Shown in pieces: positions 1 through 9,795 of a stretch of DNA of 64,000 bases. The stretch comes from Isoetes taiwanensis (lineage: Eukaryota > Streptophyta > Lycopodiopsida > Isoetales > Isoetaceae). Below the pieces are notes generated by a model. It was given only the letters and a program-made list of their open reading frames with translations. It was not told the DNA's origin and searched no databases. Made by a program: the position numbers and the translations under genes. The stretch's first letter is position 1. Each line of letters opens with the position of its first letter. The stretch lies in contig JAJEKV010000058.1 of the NCBI GenBank assembly GCA_021234155.1, positions 2,409,060-2,473,059 of the forward strand, written 5' to 3'.

Positions 1-7
1 ACGATGG

Positions 8-923
8 ATGGAATTTCTGGAAGAGTATGATTTTGAAGTCGCCTATAAGCCAGACAAACACGGTGTTGTTGTTGATGCCCTTTCCAGGCACCCACTGATC
101 ACTCGAACGCACTTTAATGCAATTTCCACTCTCACTAGTGAGTTTGGTAAGCAGATAGAGCAGACTCTTCCTACAAATTTCGAATTTCAGGGAATATGGC
201 AAAGTCTATCCAAGGAAGGTAAGGAGAGGGAAGCTTTCCGCCATTATAAGAAGGAAGGTAACCTTCTTTATTGTAAGAATAAGTTATGTGTCTCTGAGAC
301 ATCAGAAGTTCACAAGCTCATTCTCCACGACACACATAACAGTCCTATAGCGGGGCATGCAGGATTTATGAAGACATATTTTAAGATCCGCTCCAGCTAT
401 TTTTGGTCAGGAATGAAGAAGCACATTGCGAGATACATTAAGCATTGTCAGATATGTCAATAAACAAAAGCAAAACAATTGCATATTCCAGGGGAATTGC
501 AGCCCTTAGACATTCCTAATGCAAAGTGGAAAGTTATTACCATGGGTCGACAAACTTTCCAAAATGGCGCATTTCTTGCCATGTCGAACCACGGATACTG
601 CATTAGGCATTGCTTTATTGTTCACAAGGTAGATATTTCGTCTCTATGGGATGCCTCGTACCATTATATCAGACCGGGATCCTAAGTTTGTTAGTGCATT
701 TTGGAAGGATTTCTTTAGCACTATTAAAACTATGCTTGCCATGAGCACAGCTTACCACACCCAGACAGATGACCAAATCGAGCGTACCAATCGCATAATA
801 GAAGATATGCTACGTAACTATGTCTCGAACAAACAATTCCAATGGGCAAATTATATTCATTTGGTGGAGTTTGCATATAACAGTACCAAACAGGAGTCTT
901 CAAGGATTTCTCATTTAGTCTAG
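8..923 (+). pseudogene. Element D pol fragment: RNase H end, integrase zinc finger and core
   Basis: The first ~150 codons end RNase H (DALSRHP motif) and enter the integrase HHCC zinc finger, with HDTHNSPIAGH and the CQIC pair at about 455. The frame breaks at 463-480, where LQPLDIPNAKW marks the start of the core. The catalytic core resumes at 651 with SDRDPKF (second catalytic Asp) and IERTN (catalytic Glu), then FAYNST. The sequence stops at about 910, where a SINE is inserted. The integrase would insert the cDNA copy into the genome, but this copy cannot make a full protein because it has at least two frame breaks. The Ty3/gypsy identity is clear from domain order (RNase H before integrase). 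Confidence 0.88.
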
Positions 924-1131
924 TGGTAACACACTAGGTCTAGCAACTATAGGTCTCGAGTTCGAGACCGCCTAGAATCGCACTCTGAACTGTTGGGTGT
1001 CAAACCCCACAGACGCAATGTAAAGTGGTTGGGGGCAGGGCCCAACCAAGCAATGTAGTGTGGTGTGTGTTCACATGTCCAGTTGGATGCTGCCTAGTGG
1101 CGTGACGTTAAAATACTATCTATCTATTTTT
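912..1131 (+). mobile_element. tRNA-derived SINE, copy 1
   Basis: A 220-bp insert interrupts the integrase of element D. It has a pol III A-box at 916-926 (TAGTCTAGTGG, fitting TRGYNNANNNG) and a B-box at 960-968 (GTTCGAGAC, fitting GWTCRANNC). The T-arm-like hairpin GGTCTC/GAGACC surrounds the B-box. The body ends in GTGACGTTAAAATA and a short (CTAT)n tail, as in plant SINEs with simple-repeat tails. A second copy lies at 38904 and a 3' remnant at 29144. No clean target duplication was seen. Confidence 0.8.
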
Positions 1132-1135
1132 TATG

Positions 1136-1760
1136 ATCAATTATGACTATCAATGTCTTACTCCAGACACATGGCATAATCCAGTTTTCAAGGAGTGCAA
1201 ATTTTTGGAGGGTTTTTTTTATGTGAGTTTAGAGGGTTTTATGTACATAACCAATTGATAAATGAAATATTCTCGATTTTTGTTGGAAGTTTCTCAACAG
1301 TTGCTTACGGATATGCAAGCTACGAGGTATTTGTTGGCTGCCAGAACTCGGCAAAAGAGCCTTGTCGATAGGCACCACAAGAATTTCAAGTTGGCGAAAT
1401 ATGTATGGCTGAATATTAAGGTGAAACAAGCCAAACTCAAAATTGGCAATTGCAAGAAGCTGACACCTAGATGGGCGGGGCCCTTTGAGATAACTGAGAG
1501 GATAGGTCCTCAGGCCTACCGCATATTTGAAGGTTCATAAAGTCTTTCATGTGAGCCTTCTAATGAAGGATACACCCGATCCGGAAGAGATCCTTGATAT
1601 GCTGACACTTCTGGAAATGACGGAAGATCAATTGGAGGTTGTGCCTGAGGCTCTCCTTGATCGTGCAAATAAGCAGACCCGCATGACTCAAATATAGCAG
1701 TATTTGGTTAAGTGAAAATACTTACCAACCGAGGATGCAACTTGGGTTCTGAAAGCGGAT
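1136..1760 (+). pseudogene. Element D integrase C-terminus and chromodomain-like tail
   Basis: After the SINE, the reading resumes in broken frames. The clearest frame (1262-1540) carries the integrase C-terminal region, with DRHHKNFKLAKYVWLN and PRWAGPFEITERIG. It continues in another frame with KVFHVSLL, then QYLVK.KYLPTEDATW at about 1700, which resembles a chromodomain that targets integration to chromatin. In-frame stops (for example TAG at 1695) show it is dead. Confidence 0.75.
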
Positions 1761-1941
1761 CTGGATAAGGTCTACCTAGACTTTACACGACAATGTCAAG
1801 GCCGGACTTCATGATGCGATCGACTCCAACCCTAATGGTAAATATTGCATTATGGATCTGACAGGGATCATCTGAGAGTTGATCTGACGGGGATCATATA
1901 AGGGGTTGGGTTAGAGGGATCCTAGATGGGGCATTGGGCAT

Positions 1942-2090
1942 CTAGGCATTCATGATAGGACACATTCGTCTACGGCTATAATGGGAACATTGCCATTCCT
2001 TTTAGGGATTCATGATAGGACGCATTCGTCTATGGCTATAATGGGAACATACGGCTATAATGGGAACATTGCCATTCCTTACGCCGAGAC
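1942..2090 (+). repeat. 60-bp tandem duplication in element D 3' region
   Basis: The stretch around CATGATAGGA (1951) recurs at 2011 with the same downstream text (CGTCTAYGGCTATAATGGGAACAT). A third partial copy of CGGCTATAATGGGAACATTGCC starts at about 2051. It lies in the untranslated 3' part of the retrotransposon. Confidence 0.85.
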
Positions 2091-2494
2091 GCAATGCAAG
2101 CCTTAGGCATGATAGGATTTCCTTCATTCCTATTTCTTTTTCTTTAAGGGGGTGGTCCCTTCAACCACATTATTTTAATTATTTATTAGTACTAATGTAC
2201 TATAATTTTGCAGGCCAGTAGCATGTACTATGATACCTGCAGAAGAATTTCGGCCTTGTCTGGGGCCGCTTCTTATTTTTTTACCGTGTTTACATGCGTG
2301 GTTTATATATAAAACTGTGTTTATAATCTGTAATGTCTGTTGTTAATGGACTCGGGCCCTACAAGAACTCTAATCGCTGATCTCTTATGTAATTCTATGT
2401 TACATTACAAAGTCAGTTTATTTTCTCTAACTTAATTGTTTCCTTACTACACTAACCCCAATGTTGAGGACAACATTATTCCAAGGGGGGAGAA

Positions 2495-2932
2495 TGTGAC
2501 GTTCCATATATTTATACTATATACGTATACATACCATGACACATCACTAGGGTATAGGTAGACCCTTATGGGAGGGGATAACTTGGGTTAACCTAAAAGG
2601 GCTTTTATTAGATATGCTAAGTTGTTAGCAAATTAAATAACTTAATTAGGCTAATTCATGTATTAATTAGTAAAAGTCAGCTAAGTAGGGAGTGCCACCT
2701 GACCCAAATCGATTGGCCAGGGGAAACCCGCTAAGAATAGGGTCCAAATTGGATCCCTACCCCCAATTCTGCCCCAAACCGATTTGGGAAGAGTTGGAGG
2801 AAGGAGGAGCCAATAGCCACTGCAACCAGACCAGAGACCGGTTAGTCGCTAGATAGTTTGTGCTTTAGCTAACCCACGTATGATTAGATGGATGATTAAT
2901 TTCTCTATTATGTACTGTTAAGATGATGATGG
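2495..2932 (+). mobile_element. 3' LTR of element D, left portion
   Basis: The LTR starts TGTGACGTTCC right after the purine tract of element D. It is interrupted at 2932 by element A, which duplicated GATGG (2928-2932 and 20040-20044). The other part is 20045-21179 and ends GCGTCACA, an inverted match to the TGTGACG start. The rejoined LTR would be about 1.57 kb. Confidence 0.85.
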
Positions 2933-3400
2933 TATTATGAACATGACGTGAAGCAAGGTAAACTAAAAAAAAAAAACCGCTAGCTATAGAAATAAATCCC
3001 TTATTAAGGGATGAGGTGGCATGACCAGATTGGGTGGGCAAGCCAACAGCCAACGAGCTAGGCTATGGCGCAGGGCAGCATCTCGGATCCACCTTTGAGG
3101 CATCGAACAGATCCCAGGAGGGATCTAGAAGGGAGGAAGTCTGATCGATTGGCCAAAGAAGCGGCCCCTGGGCTTTAAGGGAAGCCCATCATATCAATGT
3201 TTCATGACCTGTATGTTTTTCTAAAGAAGGGAGCCGACTGTAAACCATAGCTATTCTTGAGCAATTCTGTAAACACCAGCATCAATCTGAGTCCTCAGGG
3301 AGGACTGAAATACCATGAGGGGATCAGGGATTCCGAGGGCAGAGGTGGTAGGTGTGGATTGATTCGCCTTGTAGCTTCGGTGAAGCCGAGGACCATTTCA
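2933..3400 (+). repeat. 5' LTR of element A
   Basis: It matches 19551-20039 with roughly 10% substitutions plus indels. The first two bases are TA instead of TG (the 3' LTR keeps TG); it ends CCATTTCA. It lacks the TATATAAG segment found in the 3' LTR (19831), so the promoter of this copy is probably damaged. A poly-A run lies at about 2966-2977. Confidence 0.92.
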
Positions 3401-3418
3401 TTGGTATCAGAGCCTGAG
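3401..3418 (+). promoter_or_regulatory. Primer binding site of element A (iMet-tRNA)
   Basis: TTGGTATCAGAGCCTGAG directly follows the 5' LTR. TGGTATCAGAGC is the standard plant retrotransposon primer site complementary to the 3' end of initiator methionine tRNA, where minus-strand synthesis starts. Confidence 0.93.
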
Positions 3419-3424
3419 TTTGAG

Positions 3425-4728
3425 GCTGATATGGAGAAGGAGATTAATATGGCAAAAGACCCTCTCATGGGATTGGCTTCCCTCATTCCAGAAGATGGAG
3501 AAGATCTCCTTGATAATCTTGCTCCTACAGAAGAAGGGAATTAGATGAACTCACGTCTAAATTCCGCCAGGAAGAATTGAATAAGGAGCAAGTACGTGAT
3601 CAGGAAGAAGAACTTGCAGCCTAGGATTCCCCATTCACACCAGAACATGTAGAGGATCCTGACCCCTTCAACTTTCAAGGGGAGTTGGATTATGCCAAAG
3701 CAAGAATCCATGAATTGATGGGGCAGGTTGCGGAGACAAAAATTGAGCAAGCACATACTAATCAATTGCTCAAGAGTTTGCAACTCCAATTAGCCAAGCA
3801 AGCTAATGATGCATCAAAAAGAGAGAAGAAATTGTTTGATACCATAGCTCAATTATTGGCAAGGGGCCCAGGGGGCACCAATACCAATGGGGAACCTAAC
3901 TAGGCTCAGGGAGCCCGAGTTAATCAGGCTCAGGGAGCCCGGGGAAAGGTCTTAACCCAAGCAAACCCCTCTCATGTAAACCCAACTGTTGTTGCAAACC
4001 AGACTAGCCAAGCTCAAGGAACTGTGGCTAGGACGATGGATGCAAATCCCACTGAGGGAGTAGAAGTCCTGGCAACCTTATCTCTTGAGGAAGCTAAGGG
4101 GCTAGGAAAGAGGGATCATCCTGAATCCTGTGGCACTGAATCAGCAGAACAAGCCATTCAGTGGCTTAACTGGTTAGAGACCTATTTTCGAGCCACCAAG
4201 AAGGGAGATGTAGCCAGGGTGCTGCATGCTGCTCTTCACTTGCGAGGGGCTGCTGCTTCTTGGTGGGAGATCCTCATGGGTAGAGGAGTAGGGATTAATA
4301 GTTGGGCAGACTTTTGTAAACATCATGCCCTGATCTAGCTTAAAAGCATCAGACAAATGGGCACCTTACAGCAATTATACATCAACACTTTAAGAGGTGT
4401 ATTTGCAAGGATCAAGGAAATGCCAGCACAGATGCAAGTAAGTTATTTTGAAGATGGGCTTCGAGATCATAGCCTTAGGGCACATATCAGGCAGGTAAAT
4501 CCAGGGGATTTTGAGTCTTCAGTGTCCCTTGTACACGCATTAGCAAGCTCCCCAAGAGAAGATAGGGAGAAAGAGAGCAAGAAAGCTCGTCGCTTCCAAG
4601 AATGGAAGCAAAGAAAACTTGAAAATAAACAAGGAGGGTCAAATAAAAGGGCTAGAGTAGCCCAAATTAACCCTCCAAGCAATGATAAAGGCAAAAGGGG
4701 ATGCCTCTTCAGGGAAGAAGTCCACTAA
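3425..4728 (+). pseudogene. Element A gag
   Basis: This encodes the capsid-like protein that packages the RNA. The leader part (3430-3903) is acidic and Gln-rich with stops at 3541 and 3901. The capsid-like domain is clear from 4024 (WLNWLETYFRATKKGD, then GAAASWWE and WADFCKHH). A TAG at 4336 interrupts it, and the same frame continues 4357-4728 with FARIKEMPAQMQ and SYFEDGLRD, ending in a Lys/Arg-rich stretch. The family identity follows from the retrotransposon gag pattern (L.G.A..WW...W..F). Confidence 0.85.
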
Positions 4729-5128
4729 GCCATTTGCTTGTTACAATTGCGGTGCAAAGGTACATATGGCTAGGGATTGCCCAAAACCCCATAAGGACAA
4801 AAAGGCGATGGCCGCTACAACCAAGCAAGTTGAAGGGGGGACCAAGCAACTCTCCACCATAGCTCGGGGAGAGCCCAGTTTGGTAAGTAAAGAAGATAAC
4901 TTTGCCGAGAAAATTATCCGTTTTCTTGGGAAAATAAATAATAGAAATGTTATTGTTCTTGTTGACTCTAGGAGTACTGACAATTTCATTTCTGCAAACT
5001 TAGCACAAGAACTAAAGATGGAAATGGTTCAAGTGGCACCATACGAAATTGAGGCTGAAGCTGGGAAACAGATTCAGCATTGGAGCCACGGGGTGGCTAG
5101 TGTGCACTTTTACCATTGGGGAATATGA
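4682..5128 (+). pseudogene. Element A nucleocapsid zinc knuckle and aspartic protease
   Basis: This frame is shifted relative to gag. A CCHC zinc knuckle (CYNCGAKVHMARDC, CX2CX4HX4C) lies at about residues 20-33 and would bind RNA. The protease active site appears as LVDSRSTDNFIS at about residue 94-105, where the family normally has DSGST; Gly is replaced by Arg, which should inactivate it. The frame ends at 5128; the protease C-terminus is recognisable in another frame up to about 5220. Confidence 0.82.
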
Positions 5129-5197
5129 GGAAACAATGAGTTTTGACTTAGCAAAACTGACCAGATTTGATGTGGTATTGGTATCAAATGGCTTCAA

Positions 5198-5612
5198 ATG
5201 GTAAATGCTTCTATTGATTGGAAAAAACACTTGTTAGTTATTTCTAAGGGAGGGAAGAAGATTACCCTTCAGGGTACTCCTTATGTAGTTTCTCCTAAGT
5301 TAATAACGACTATGCAAGCCAAACGTTGTTTTCATTCTAACATTAATGAAAAATATCTTGTCTATGTTCTTGACTCCCCCATAGATTCAATGCAAATAAA
5401 TGCTATGGATAAGGATAACAAGCTTGAGAGTTTGCTCAATAAATATAGGGATGTGTTCCTAGAAGAACTCCCAGAAGGAGTACCATTGAGAGAAATCTCC
5501 CACGAGATAGAATTGGAACCAGGAACTAAGCCATGGCCAGGGCGCCATATAGACTTAGCCCCACAAAAAACAAATTCAAGAATTGCTCCAAAAGGATTTC
5601 ATAAGGCCTAGT
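5198..5612 (+). pseudogene. Element A reverse transcriptase, N-terminal part (cut by element B)
   Basis: This stretch carries the linker between protease and reverse transcriptase (NKYRDVFLEELPEGVP, then HEIELEPGTKP) and the start of the polymerase domain (APKGF.). The sequence is broken at 5612 by element B. The next codons of the same domain are found at 16749 ([12 protein letters not shown]). The base order across the breakpoint is continuous once one copy of the CTAGT duplication is removed. Confidence 0.87.
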
Positions 5613-6120
5613 TATCATGAACCTACGCGAAAACAAGGGAAACACGTGGAAAATACGCAAGAAATATGCCAAGATCGGCAAAGAATCTGATATATGAACA
5701 TAAATCAAGAGTACAATGGCCCGAAGTCAAGCAGAAACACAAGACAGATGCCTAGAAGGCTCAAGACTGGTGTTGAACCAGAATGGTTCGAAAAGAAGAA
5801 GATGCCTCCTTATATATGTAGGCCAACGGTCAGGATCGTGCCACTCCAATGGATGATATCATGTCAAGTGTCGCGCATGCATGTAGGCTCTAGAATATTC
5901 TAGAACCTCTTGGAAACAGTCCCGCATATGAGAAAGACATGAGGAAATATCTTTAACAAATATTGGTAGGGCACTTGGCAAAGGTGTGTGACTTGCAACT
6001 AGAAGGTTGCGAGTTCAAACCTTGCTCCGTACAACTACCCTTTTGCATCCGTGTGATGACCGCCATTTGTACATACGGATATAATGTTCGTATGATACGA
6101 ATATCCGTATGGTCGTCACA
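5613..6120 (-). repeat. 3' LTR of element B
   Basis: A 508-bp LTR that aligns with 10422-10859 plus 16670-16748 (517 bp) with about 45 differences by hand count. A purine tract on the minus strand (AGGAGGGGGATGG, 6133-6121) abuts its start, the expected plus-strand primer. It contains an antisense tRNA-like segment near 5963-6035. Confidence 0.92.
5963..6035 (+). repeat. tRNA-like segment inside LTR of element B (3' LTR copy)
   Basis: On the plus strand, opposite to element B, an A-box TGGCAAAGGTG (5976-5986) and a B-box GTTCAAACC (6013-6021) fit the pol III consensus at tRNA-like spacing, within a T-arm-like hairpin (GGTTGCGAG...). GGTAG at the left and CTACC at the right can pair. The other LTR has the same segment (10795-10840), so it belonged to the element before the insertion. 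Confidence 0.7.
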
Positions 6121-6345
6121 CCATCCCCCTCCTACGACGGCGACGAGTCCTCGGAGCTGGGGCCATCCGGGTAACAGCGGTGAAACTCTGCAATTTTATC
6201 AGGAGCATTGTTCAGATTTTCGGTAGGTTCCCAGCTTCTATCACTTGGCGAGTAATCTTCCCAATCGACAAAGTAATACAATCGTCGACGAAGAAACTTG
6301 GAGTACCTCGAACTCCTCATGATCATCAATTTCTACTGGTGGTGG
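6121..6345 (-). pseudogene. Element B chromodomain
   Basis: The minus strand reads RRRLYYFVDWEDYSPSDRSWEPTENL (listed here as the core motifs YYFVDWEDY and SWEPTENL), a typical chromodomain of chromovirus integrases that recognises modified histone tails. The frame ends with PSSEDSSPS just before the polypurine tract. A frameshift separates it from the integrase C-terminal GPY/F region at 6474-6345. Confidence 0.88.
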
Positions 6346-7628
6346 CGGCGGAGGAACACGATCTGGAAAGGTATTGACTGTGTAGGGCTCCAATAGAGAA
6401 ACATGGAATACTGGATGAAGCCGAACAGCTGGAGGGAGCTCGAGCCCGAATGCCACATTGCTGATCTGAGCCATGGTCTGGTAAGGACCAAGGCGACAAT
6501 AGTCACGCTTATTGCAGGGGCGTGAGGTAGGGAGGTCCCTACGAAGAAGCTAGACAAGGTCACCAACGTGAAATTTAGGAGCTTCCTGCCGATACAAATC
6601 AGCATAATGCCGATAGCGTTCCTGTGCTCGGTGAAGATGATGCTGAAGATCCGATTGAAGAGCCTGGAGTTTCTCAAGTCGAGACTCGGCACTAGGATTG
6701 ACCGAGTCACCATCAGTGATGCTAAGGGACCAACGAGGATGCTGACCAGAGCTTAGAAAGAACGGAGTCTGGCCAGTGGAAGCATGTAATGAGTTATTAT
6801 AGGCAAACTCAGCTAGTAGAAGATAATTGACCCAATCATCCTGCTGATAACTGGTAAAGCACCTTAAATATTGATCCAGGGTCTGATTAGTGGGTTCCGC
6901 CTGCCCATTACTTTCTGGATGATGACCAGATGTCAGTGAGCGGTCGATATGCAATAATTCCAAAAGCCGCTTTCAAAAATCTGCAACGAACTGGTCCACC
7001 TGACGATAGTATCGGGCAAGCCGTGAAGTCTGACGACTTCACGAAGAAGAAGATCCGTTGTTCCCTCGCTGGTGATAGTGACGTTGCAGCAGGGAATAAA
7101 ATGAGCCATCTTAGAGAAACGATCAACGACAACCATGATGGCATCATAACCTCGAGAGACTAGCAACTCCAGGATAAAGTCTATAGAAATGCTCTTCCAA
7201 GGTCCATCTGATACTGGCAGTGGCTGAAGAAGGCCATGAGGAGGATGCCTTGGAACCTTGGCTCGACAGCAGATGTCACAGGATCGAATAAAAGCTTCGA
7301 AAGAGCGACGAAGCCCAGACCACCAATACTCTCGACTAATAAGTTCAAGAGTCTTGGCTACTCCAATGTGTCCAGCCATAGGTGACTCATGGCAAGCCTG
7401 GAAAACCCGAAGCCTAGAAGCACCATCTGGCACATACAGAAGCCCATCATGGAACAGGAGTTCATCTCGAACTTCAAAACGATCATAGTCTGATCGCATT
7501 TGCTGAGAAGATGATGCAGAGCCAAGGTGTGAGAATACATCTTGAGCCAATGGATTGGAGGGCAGAGATGCTCGAACAGACTCCAACAAGGCCATATCAT
7601 GAGGCCTCTCGAACAAAGTGAGGGCCAT
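6345..7628 (-). pseudogene. Element B integrase
   Basis: The longest frame (7628-6933) holds the N-terminal linker, the zinc finger (HESPMAGHIG...CDICCRAK) and the start of the catalytic core (SISIDFI with the first Asp, then VVDRFSKMAHFIP). The second catalytic Asp region is corrupted (VRWTSSLQIFESGFW where SDRG.QF is expected), with a frameshift near 6950. The core resumes at 6963-6550 with HPESNGQAEPTNQ (catalytic Glu) and LLLAEFAYNNS. The C-terminal domain follows with HPVFHVSLLEPY. The protein is not functional. Confidence 0.88.
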
Positions 7629-8050
7629 AAGCTGGAACTGATCAGGCCCTAGAATAACCTGTGATTGCTCCAGGAAACGTCTTCACTCCTCGAAAGAATC
7701 CACTATCGACAACAACTCCTTGTCATAAATGGGATAGTTGATTTCAGCAGCCTGAAACCTCCGTGAGTGATAAGCGATTGGATGCAATTCATGGTCATCC
7801 CCCTCATGTGACAGGATCCCACCAAGCCAAAATCAGAAGCATCTGCTTCGACAACATATGGGCGCAAAGGATCTGCATGAGCAAGAACTGGCACCGTGGT
7901 GAAAGCATGCTTCAGGATAATGAAAGTAAATTTGGCTTCCACAGTCCATTCAAATGGCACGTCCTTAACTGTGAGGCGTATCAAAGGAAGGGCAATCTCT
8001 GAATAATCCCGAATGAAACGCCGATAAAAATTGGCAACCCAAAGGAAACA
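7629..8050 (-). pseudogene. Element B RNase H and connection
   Basis: The minus strand frame 7984-7703 reads FEWTVEAKFTFIILKHAF and VVEADASDFGLVG, the typical start of Ty3/gypsy RNase H (the family has DASD.A.GAVL). Later motifs (Y...E.ELLSIV.. and LLQ) are visible only in shifted frames down to 7640. It would degrade the RNA of the RNA-DNA hybrid. Confidence 0.8.
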
Positions 8051-8824
8051 TTAAACATCTCGAACGGATGAAGGTATTTGCCATTCCAGAATAGTGTTGA
8101 CCTTTTCGGGGTCCATAAAGACTCCATTTGGAGTGATGCGATAGCCAAGAAACTCCACATTATCCTGCTCGAACTGACACTTCTCAAGTTTGGCATATAA
8201 CCCATGCTCACGAAGCTTCTGAAGGACCTGTCGAACGTGCCTCTTATATTCTTCGAGAGTCTTAGAATAAATAAGGATATCATCCAAATAGATGATAACA
8301 AAAGTGTCTAAGAACTCTCAAAAAACATCATTGGCCATATGCTGGAATACTGCCGGAGCATTGGTAAGTCCAAACGGCATAACTGTGTACTCAAATTGGC
8401 CATACCAAATACGAAAGGTTGTTTTCCACTCATCACCTGCTCGGATCCGAATAAGATTGATTCGGCACTGTGATTTTATTGAAGCCGCGATAATCAACGA
8501 CCAGACGCAGCGAATCATCCTTCTTTTTGACGAAGAAGATAGGCGCTCCAGCAGGGGACTGAGAATGTCGAATGAAGCCAGTGGCTAGATTCTCTTCAAT
8601 ATAATCTCGCAAAACCTTCAACTCAACGGGAGATAGACCATATATCGGACCGGTGTTGTCCTCAGCTGCAAATCAATAGGACAATCATATGGACGATGCT
8701 CTGGGAGTTTGTTGGCCTTGACTTTGTCAAAAACTTCAGAGAAGTCGCCATATTTATCTGGGAGCATTGAAGCACACTTCACTAGTGCCGAACTAACCAA
8801 CGGATGAACCTGGATTGCAAACAC
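8051..8824 (-). pseudogene. Element B reverse transcriptase
   Basis: The minus strand shows, in order, [13 protein letters not shown] (linker), [27 protein letters not shown], a gap with a frameshift at about 8470-8518, [13 protein letters not shown], and MDDILIYSKTLEEY from 8287, the DD of the polymerase active site. GLYAKLEKCQFEQ and EFLGYRI follow. At least three frames are used. The segment between 8470 and 8433 appears to lack the YPLP.I..L region, so a small deletion is likely. Confidence 0.88.
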
Positions 8825-8879
8825 TGAACTTGGATCTTCCCTTCTAGATTTATCAAACTCGCGAAGAGAAATCTTCGAG

Positions 8880-9244
8880 ATACGAAACTGAGGGCATGAA
8901 GAAGCCTCTACAAAAGCAGGAGCAGGAACATGAGCAGGAACATGAACGTGAGCAGGAGCAACTGGGCATGAACTGGATCAATAACTAGGGACTGGAGTAA
9001 GAACTGGAGCAGGAACAGAAACCGGAACTGGAGCAGGAGTAGAAACTGGAGCTCGAGCTGGGACATCATCAAGAATATGGTCAGAATCTGGGGCATGAAT
9101 TGGAGCAGAGGCAAGAGTTGAATCAGAACATGGAACAGAAACAGGAACAACAAGGACGGAATCAGGGGCCCACGATACTGCACGGATCGAAGTCAATGTT
9201 GGTGTAGAGACCTGATCTGCAGATGAACTGGAACTGCAGGATGA
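8880..9244 (-). repeat. Degenerate Pro/Val/Ala-coding tandem repeat in element B
   Basis: The plus strand repeats GGAGCAGGAAC and GGAACTGGAGCAGGA-like units. The minus strand frame 9253-8978 reads as short PVSVPAPVLTPVP runs. It sits where the protease and zinc knuckle of a gypsy element are expected, between gag and reverse transcriptase. It may be a flexible spacer or a minisatellite expansion. Confidence 0.75.
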
Positions 9245-9795
9245 GGATGTCAAGGATATGTTGTTGTCTATGGAAGATACTCAGACTCTGGAAGAAGCCA
9301 TCATATTTGCAGTTCGATGTGATAATCGGCTCTTCGAACGTAGGCAAGAGAGACGTAGTCAGGTCTTCCCAATCACACAAATGCATGTAGCTACGTCCTC
9401 CTCGGTGCCTGTAGCTACGTCCTCCTCGGTGTCATCAATAGAATCCAGCAGGTCAGGACCTGAGACTATGCAAATTGATCGGGCAGTTCGAGGATCTGAT
9501 CTAGTATGCCAATCTAATCTGCAGTTCTAGTTCATCTGTAGATCTAGATCGAATCTGATCGAGTACTAGTAATCGAACTGCCCGATCAATCTGCATAGTC
9601 TCAGGTCCTGACCTGCTGGATTCTACTAATGACACCGAGGAGGACGTAGCTACAGGCATTTATGTGATTGGGAAGACCTGACTACGTCTCTCTTGTCTAG
9701 GTTCGAAGAGCCGATTATCACATCGAACTGCAAATCTAATGGCTTCTTCCAGAGTCTGAGGATCTTCCATAGACAACAACATATCATTGACATCC
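9245..9795. repeat. Inverted duplication of gag segment in element B
   Basis: Arm 1 (9245-9491) is the reverse complement of arm 2 (9573-9795), with an 81-bp spacer. Both encode MLLSMED.QTLEEAI.FAVRCDNRLFE, on the plus strand in arm 1 and on the minus strand in arm 2. Arm 2 has the orientation of the element. Arm 1 has a 21-bp internal duplication (GTAGCTACGTCCTCCTCGGTG twice) absent from arm 2. The RNA of this region could fold into a hairpin of more than 200 bp. Confidence 0.9.

Larger units (their letters stand above)
1..2494 (+). mobile_element. Ty3/gypsy element D, 3' part of internal region
   Basis: This is the oldest retrotransposon of the nest, cut by the window start. It runs from the end of RNase H through integrase and a chromodomain-like tail, then a non-coding 3' region ending in a purine tract (CCAAGGGGGGAGAA, 2481-2494) right before its 3' LTR. 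Coding frames are broken by stops, frameshifts and an inserted SINE. The 5' LTR, gag, protease and reverse transcriptase lie outside the window. Confidence 0.88.

Noticed and set aside
916-968. Functional tRNA gene
   Set aside because: A and B boxes are present but no complete cloverleaf or anticodon arm can be drawn, and a SINE body and tail follow.
3257-3544. Protein-coding gene of 95 residues
   Set aside because: Most of it lies in the 5' LTR and primer site of element A; only the last part is gag leader.
5963-6035. Functional tRNA gene
   Set aside because: Same boxes but acceptor and anticodon stems are incomplete, and the segment is part of an LTR.
9258-9530. Independent plus-strand gene encoding MLLSMEDTQTLEEAI
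   Set aside because: It is the inverted copy of the gag segment of element B found on the minus strand at 9573-9795.
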